A DNA stretch of 25,097 bases from positions 1 to 25,097 of the forward strand of contig JAYMSP010002288.1 in the NCBI GenBank assembly GCA_036897095.1. Direction: 5' to 3'. The notes beneath the pieces are model-generated. The model made no database searches. It saw only the letters and a list, made by a program, of their open reading frames with translations, and was not told the DNA's origin. The translations under genes and the position numbers were made by a program. Source of the DNA: Plantago elongata. Taxonomy: Eukaryota; Streptophyta; Magnoliopsida; Lamiales; Plantaginaceae. Numbering within the stretch: position 1 is the first letter of the stretch; each line of letters starts with the position of its first letter. Below, in pieces: positions 22,301 through 25,097 of the stretch.

Positions 22301-24581
22301 TGAGGAGTGAGGCAGAGAGGTACGACGAAAAGTACAGCGAGATGGGGGCGGCAGGATCAAGAGACAAGGATAGGGCAGGCAGATGAGAAAGGGAATGGGA
22401 TGAGGTGGGTGGAGGTCAGTGGAAGGTTAGGGTTCTGGGAGGCAAGAGGATCTTCTTATCGTGTAGTTCTTCTTTGACAACTCTTGCAACTAAATGAATT
22501 CATTCTCAGTCGAGAAAGGGGATAGGGTGAGGTAGTCAGCTGGAAAGAGATAAACTACAGAGAGAGAAGCAATTTACAGAAATCTTTTTAGCTTTTTGAG
22601 TGGCTGTATTTCATACTGGATTTTATGTTTTGAATAGCATGACGCAAGAGTGCACCAGGTGCTCTCCTGCTCTATTTCATACTCCTTCCATCACTAGATA
22701 AGTTTCCTGTTTAGTTTTTCTCAACTCTTTTTTTAACCTTGCTTTGGCAATAAATCAGTTTCAAAAGTCATCTACAAAAAAATTAAGAAAATTAAATTAT
22801 GAAAGTAAAAAAGTTACACTTTCAAATTAATATTTCGTCATTCATTTTTCAATATAATTTAAGATTAATTCATTATCAAATGGACCTTTAGAAAAAATGA
22901 ACAAAACCAAATGGGAAATTTTGACCTGAACGGAGTAAGTACTTTAGAAAATGGTATGTATATACGTTATTGTCATTGAGGGTGAAGGATTTTTCTAAGC
23001 AATATGAGTTTGTTTATCACGCACAGTACAAATAGAAAGTGCTCTAGCACATAGCCTGCCATTGATGCCTTAGTGCTATTACCTTTCGTATTTGTGTGCA
23101 ATATCAGCAAAGTTCCAAATAGCTCTGACAACAAGCACTTAATTTCCTTCATTTTAAACTAGTACTCCCTCCAGGAACTTCATACATATTTAAAACTAGA
23201 AGCTACCTTAGACATAAGAAATAATTATTCAAACAGTTACTTTTACACTCAACTTACACCTTTTGACACACAAAAAAGAAAAGGTGGAGTTAATCACTTT
23301 TTCCTTTTTTTTCTCATTTACCTAATTTTTTTATCTAAACTGTGTGCCTTGACGTTCTCTGGGGAAGAGGGAGTACAACGGAAATAACCTAGTAGTATAA
23401 TTTATTGAGGGTTTCTAAGTTAAGCTGAAACTATATAAGGCCATTCACTGTCTCCACACTAAAATAGTGCCAGGCACTCAGGCTATAATAGATTAGAACC
23501 TCTGACAGAAAAAAGATACTGCTAGCTTGTGATGGTGACGATGATGATGATTGACTACCACAACGAAGATCAATATGATTATTCAAATTAGGCTTCATTG
23601 TGCAACTATTAAACAGAAAGAACACAGATAAAGCATTTTCGTTAGCTCTGCTATTTCAAGACTCGTTATTATCAGTTTGATATACTAAAATGAAGGTATA
23701 TAGTATTATAATGTAACACCTCAATGGAAATAGTAGTAACATTACATAATTGTGGTTATATTTCCGAGAAACTCTCTAGGCTGGCTTTCTGCCAATCCCA
23801 CTAACTATAGAGTGCACCCACTGCTTACCCTCTCAATCCCATGAAAAGTTTCGGATTGACAAGCATGATATGTAATAGAGGCAAGTATTTACATTCTTAA
23901 ACGGGTTAAGACTAACTCAAAGTTATATGTATCAGCTCCAAGATACTCATACACATTGGCTAATGGTAGTTTATAAGTCTGCCTAAGGCTCAATTTTAAG
24001 GTAGTTGTGGAGATGTCAAACGTTACGACTTGCCAACACAAACAAATGAGGTAAGCTTATACTATGAAGAGCATATACATATTGCATAAAGAAGCAGATA
24101 ATGCTATTTTGAAGCGTGACGAATAAAACCATTCCCAAAAGAGTAAACACTTGATGAATTAGGTTGATTTGATATACAATAGATGTAACGAATGAATTGA
24201 ATAAGGAGAAGTAAAGAAGAGAAGAAGATAGTACCTTTTGGATATCCAAAAAGGGATATTGAATTGGGTAGAAACGGCCATTAAACCGGTGCCGGAAATG
24301 TCGCACATGCTGAAAACCTGGCCGACAAAAGCAGGACCGCCTTTACCAGGTGAAATCTTGACGGAAGAAGAAGAAGAATGGTGGGTGTTGTGGTTGGAGT
24401 GGCTAGTTCTGGAATCAGAGGTTAAGGGAGATGCAAGGGAGACGGGTGAGGAGGGAAATAGAAGACGAAGATGCTGAGAAGAAGAAGACGAAGACAAGTT
24501 TGTGGAGGCAGCGAAGAGTAACTCAGATAGTTGCCGACGGTGGTTGCCGGACCTAGAGGTGGACGAAGAAGAAGCCATCAT
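16392..24581 (-). CDS. Tic22-like family protein, probably plastid-targeted (9 exons, 523 aa)
   Basis: The exons are 24581-24235, 21197-21103, 20748-20669, 20022-19981, 19883-19756, 18053-17873, 17722-17544, 17028-16813 and 16695-16392. All introns are GT-AG, phases agree, and the sum is 1572 nt including the stop. Residues 1-80 are Ser-rich and poor in acidic residues, as in plastid transit peptides. Residues 80-300 resemble the Tic22 fold: GPAFVGQVFSMCDISGTGLM, RFFMDLGDAVSYVKQLNI, SGVVGSCRLD, LFQFVPNEKQV, VPVFGAQNLDIAIATNEG and TPFFFDK. Tic22 works in the plastid intermembrane space during protein import. This longer protein looks like the distant land-plant Tic22-like branch (Arabidopsis At5g62650, from memory), whose role is less certain. 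The C-terminal half has LGNRWLRKATGIQPKFPYMV and SPFLPQITMVGISTG. A second in-frame ATG at 24578 is an alternative start. The exon 7 acceptor could be 12 nt further on without changing the frame. Confidence 0.82.
20471..20570 (-). mobile_element. tRNA-derived SINE fragment in intron 3 of the Tic22-like gene
   Basis: On the minus strand, TGCAACTCAGTTGG (20556-20543) fits a polymerase III A box and GGTTCGAGTC (20509-20500) fits a B box, spaced as in a tRNA. An A-rich tail with AAAAAAATAACAAAAAAAC follows (20488-20470). Together these are the parts of a tRNA-related plant SINE. It lies in the gene's own transcription orientation. It is not a tRNA gene, because no acceptor stem or cloverleaf closes around it. 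Confidence 0.6.
20572..20698 (-). repeat. 33-nt duplication of the exon 3 end with its splice donor
   Basis: The last 30 nt of exon 3 plus the GTA of the donor (20698-20666, minus) recur at 20604-20572 with two substitutions, 94 nt downstream inside intron 3. The 61 nt between the copies contain SINE-like words (GGTCAGGGGTTTGAGTC and CAGTTGGTAAGACG). This looks like an insertion flanked by an unusually long target duplication, or a rearranged second SINE copy. Both copies keep AAG|GTA as a possible donor. Confidence 0.85.
20984..21029 (-). other. Candidate cryptic or poison exon in intron 2 of the Tic22-like gene
   Basis: A 46-nt segment is preceded by a pyrimidine-rich acceptor (TTCTCCTCCCAG) and followed by a consensus donor (GTAAGT). 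Exons 2 and 3 join in frame without it, giving the expected family sequence GDAVSYVKQL, so it is not part of the main transcript. Including it would shift the frame and reach a stop within exon 3. Use as an exon is inference from the splice sites. Confidence 0.4.
21698..21888. mobile_element. TRIM-like solo LTR in intron 1
   Basis: The element starts TGTAACGACC and ends GATGTTACA, with perfect 6-bp inverted ends (TGTAAC/GTTACA). Inside are GATATTGTCCGCTTTGG and CAATGTGGGACC, words I know from a widespread family of short plant LTRs (terminal-repeat retrotransposons in miniature). Its length of 191 bp fits a solo LTR. I found no convincing 5-bp target duplication, so the exact ends may differ. 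Confidence 0.55.
22140..22460. other. Purine-rich, GC-richer block in intron 1
   Basis: The plus strand is dominated by G and A (for example GGGGAAAGGGAAAC and GGGATGAGGTGGGTGGAGG), in contrast to the AT-rich intron around it. The complementary strand is open for 77 codons, but its translation is Pro/Ser/Leu-rich and matches no family I know. It is probably part of an unidentified old repeat and is read here as a pyrimidine-rich tract in the pre-mRNA. Confidence 0.4.
22682..22935. mobile_element. Stowaway-like MITE in intron 1 (254 bp)
   Basis: The left end reads CTCCTTCCATC and the right end reads GAACGGAG, imperfect inverted ends of the CTCCCTCCGT type used by plant Stowaway MITEs. TA dinucleotides flank both sides (22680-22681 and 22936-22937), the usual Tc1/mariner target duplication. 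The interior is AT-rich and non-coding. Confidence 0.7.
23165..23373. mobile_element. Stowaway-like MITE in intron 1 (209 bp)
   Basis: The left end reads CTCCCTCCAGGAAC and the right end reads GGGGAAGAGGGAG, an inverted match over CTCCCTC, with TA flanks at 23163-23164 and 23374-23375. It is AT-rich and non-coding. It lies about 230 bp from the other MITE, and the two differ enough to be separate insertions. Confidence 0.75.
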
Positions 24582-25097
24582 CAATCAGATTAGAATTTAG
24601 ATTGGCTACTTTGGTTTGGTCTGTTCTTCTTGCTTTGGGGGTTTTACCAGTTTTCTACATCATCACATCAGCCAAAATGGGACTTCTATAATTTAACAAG
24701 GCCTGCCTTTTTTAGTTTATAAACTACACTAACACACGTGGCGCCCTATGGATTACGTTTAATAACAAATTAAATAAAATATAAATTAATCATTATTCAT
24801 CCAATAATATATGATTGAATTTTCTTATGCTAACAACGAAAAATTGAGAAAATTACAACTCATCATAACTACGTTTTTATATCGGTTTCTATTAACGTGA
24901 AAAATAATATGGAAAATTTAAAAAGAAATACAATACAATCAATATATAGAGTTGGTTCTCAACACCCCTGCGGTGGTATTTAGTCACCCCTATGCAGAGA
25001 AAATTAATATTATACAAACATATTTTCATATGTTACGGTTGTTTTTCTCTTCTCCCCCAACCCCTTGCCCCTTACGAAAATCAAGAGAAAATTTAAT
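24582..25097. other. 5' flank of the Tic22-like gene
   Basis: This holds the 5' untranslated region and promoter. Apart from the G-box I see AT-rich DNA and no canonical TATA at a clear distance, which is common for plastid-protein genes. No further gene is visible up to the window end. Confidence 0.5.
24735..24740. promoter_or_regulatory. G-box / ABRE core upstream of the Tic22-like gene
   Basis: ACACGTGGCGCC holds CACGTGGC, the classic G-box/ABRE form, 154 bp upstream of the ATG. bZIP, bHLH and PIF/HY5-type factors bind it in light- and ABA-regulated promoters. A role for light control of a plastid gene is plausible but inferred. Confidence 0.55.

Noticed and set aside
22127..22360. Pro/Ser-rich minus-strand open frame in intron 1
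   Set aside because: It arises from a purine-rich tract read on the opposite strand. No domain is recognised and it has no supporting splice or start context.
1..25097. CRISPR array, operons or bacterial ribosome-binding sites
   Set aside because: There are no regularly spaced identical repeats, and the window is plant nuclear DNA with spliced genes.

Overview
This is nuclear DNA from a flowering plant, most likely a eudicot. The evidence is AT-rich intergenic DNA, genes with many GT-AG introns, nested Ty1/copia LTR retrotransposons, Stowaway-type MITEs, and two plant-typical genes: a SWEET sugar transporter and a Tic22-like plastid protein. I cannot name the species from sequence alone. Every intact gene I can support lies on the minus strand.

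Layout. Bases 1-1080 are the 3' end of a plus-strand SIRE-type copia element (element A): a polypurine tract, then an LTR of about 1 kb. Element A appears to have inserted into a second, minus-strand Sirevirus-like element (element B), which fills about 1081-10220. Read from right to left, element B shows an LTR, a primer-binding site complementary to initiator Met-tRNA, gag with a zinc knuckle, protease, integrase, reverse transcriptase and RNase H, and then a second reading frame of the envelope-like type. All its reading frames are broken by stops and frameshifts. A third remnant (element C, about 10257-10676, plus strand) holds only the last part of a Tork-like copia RNase H, a short purine tract and an LTR.

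Genes. 11847-13247 encodes a complete six-exon clade III SWEET transporter (281 aa) with a TATA box and a distal G-box. 16392-24581 encodes a nine-exon, 523-aa Tic22-like protein with a Ser-rich, transit-peptide-like N-terminus and a G-box/ABRE core upstream. Its introns hold two Stowaway-like MITEs, a TRIM-like solo LTR, a tRNA-derived SINE, and two splice-relevant oddities. One is a 46-nt exon-like segment with consensus splice sites that would shift the frame. The other is a 33-nt duplication of the exon 3 end including its 5' splice site.

Between the two genes lies AT-rich DNA with a 68-bp tandem duplication and an orphan 81-codon minus-strand open stretch (15683-15928) whose translation looks protein-like but belongs to no gene model here.

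The genes do not form a pathway: one moves sugar across membranes and the other probably acts in plastid protein import. I see no convincing new biological system. The most useful leads are the candidate poison exon, the duplicated splice donor and the orphan exon-like segment.
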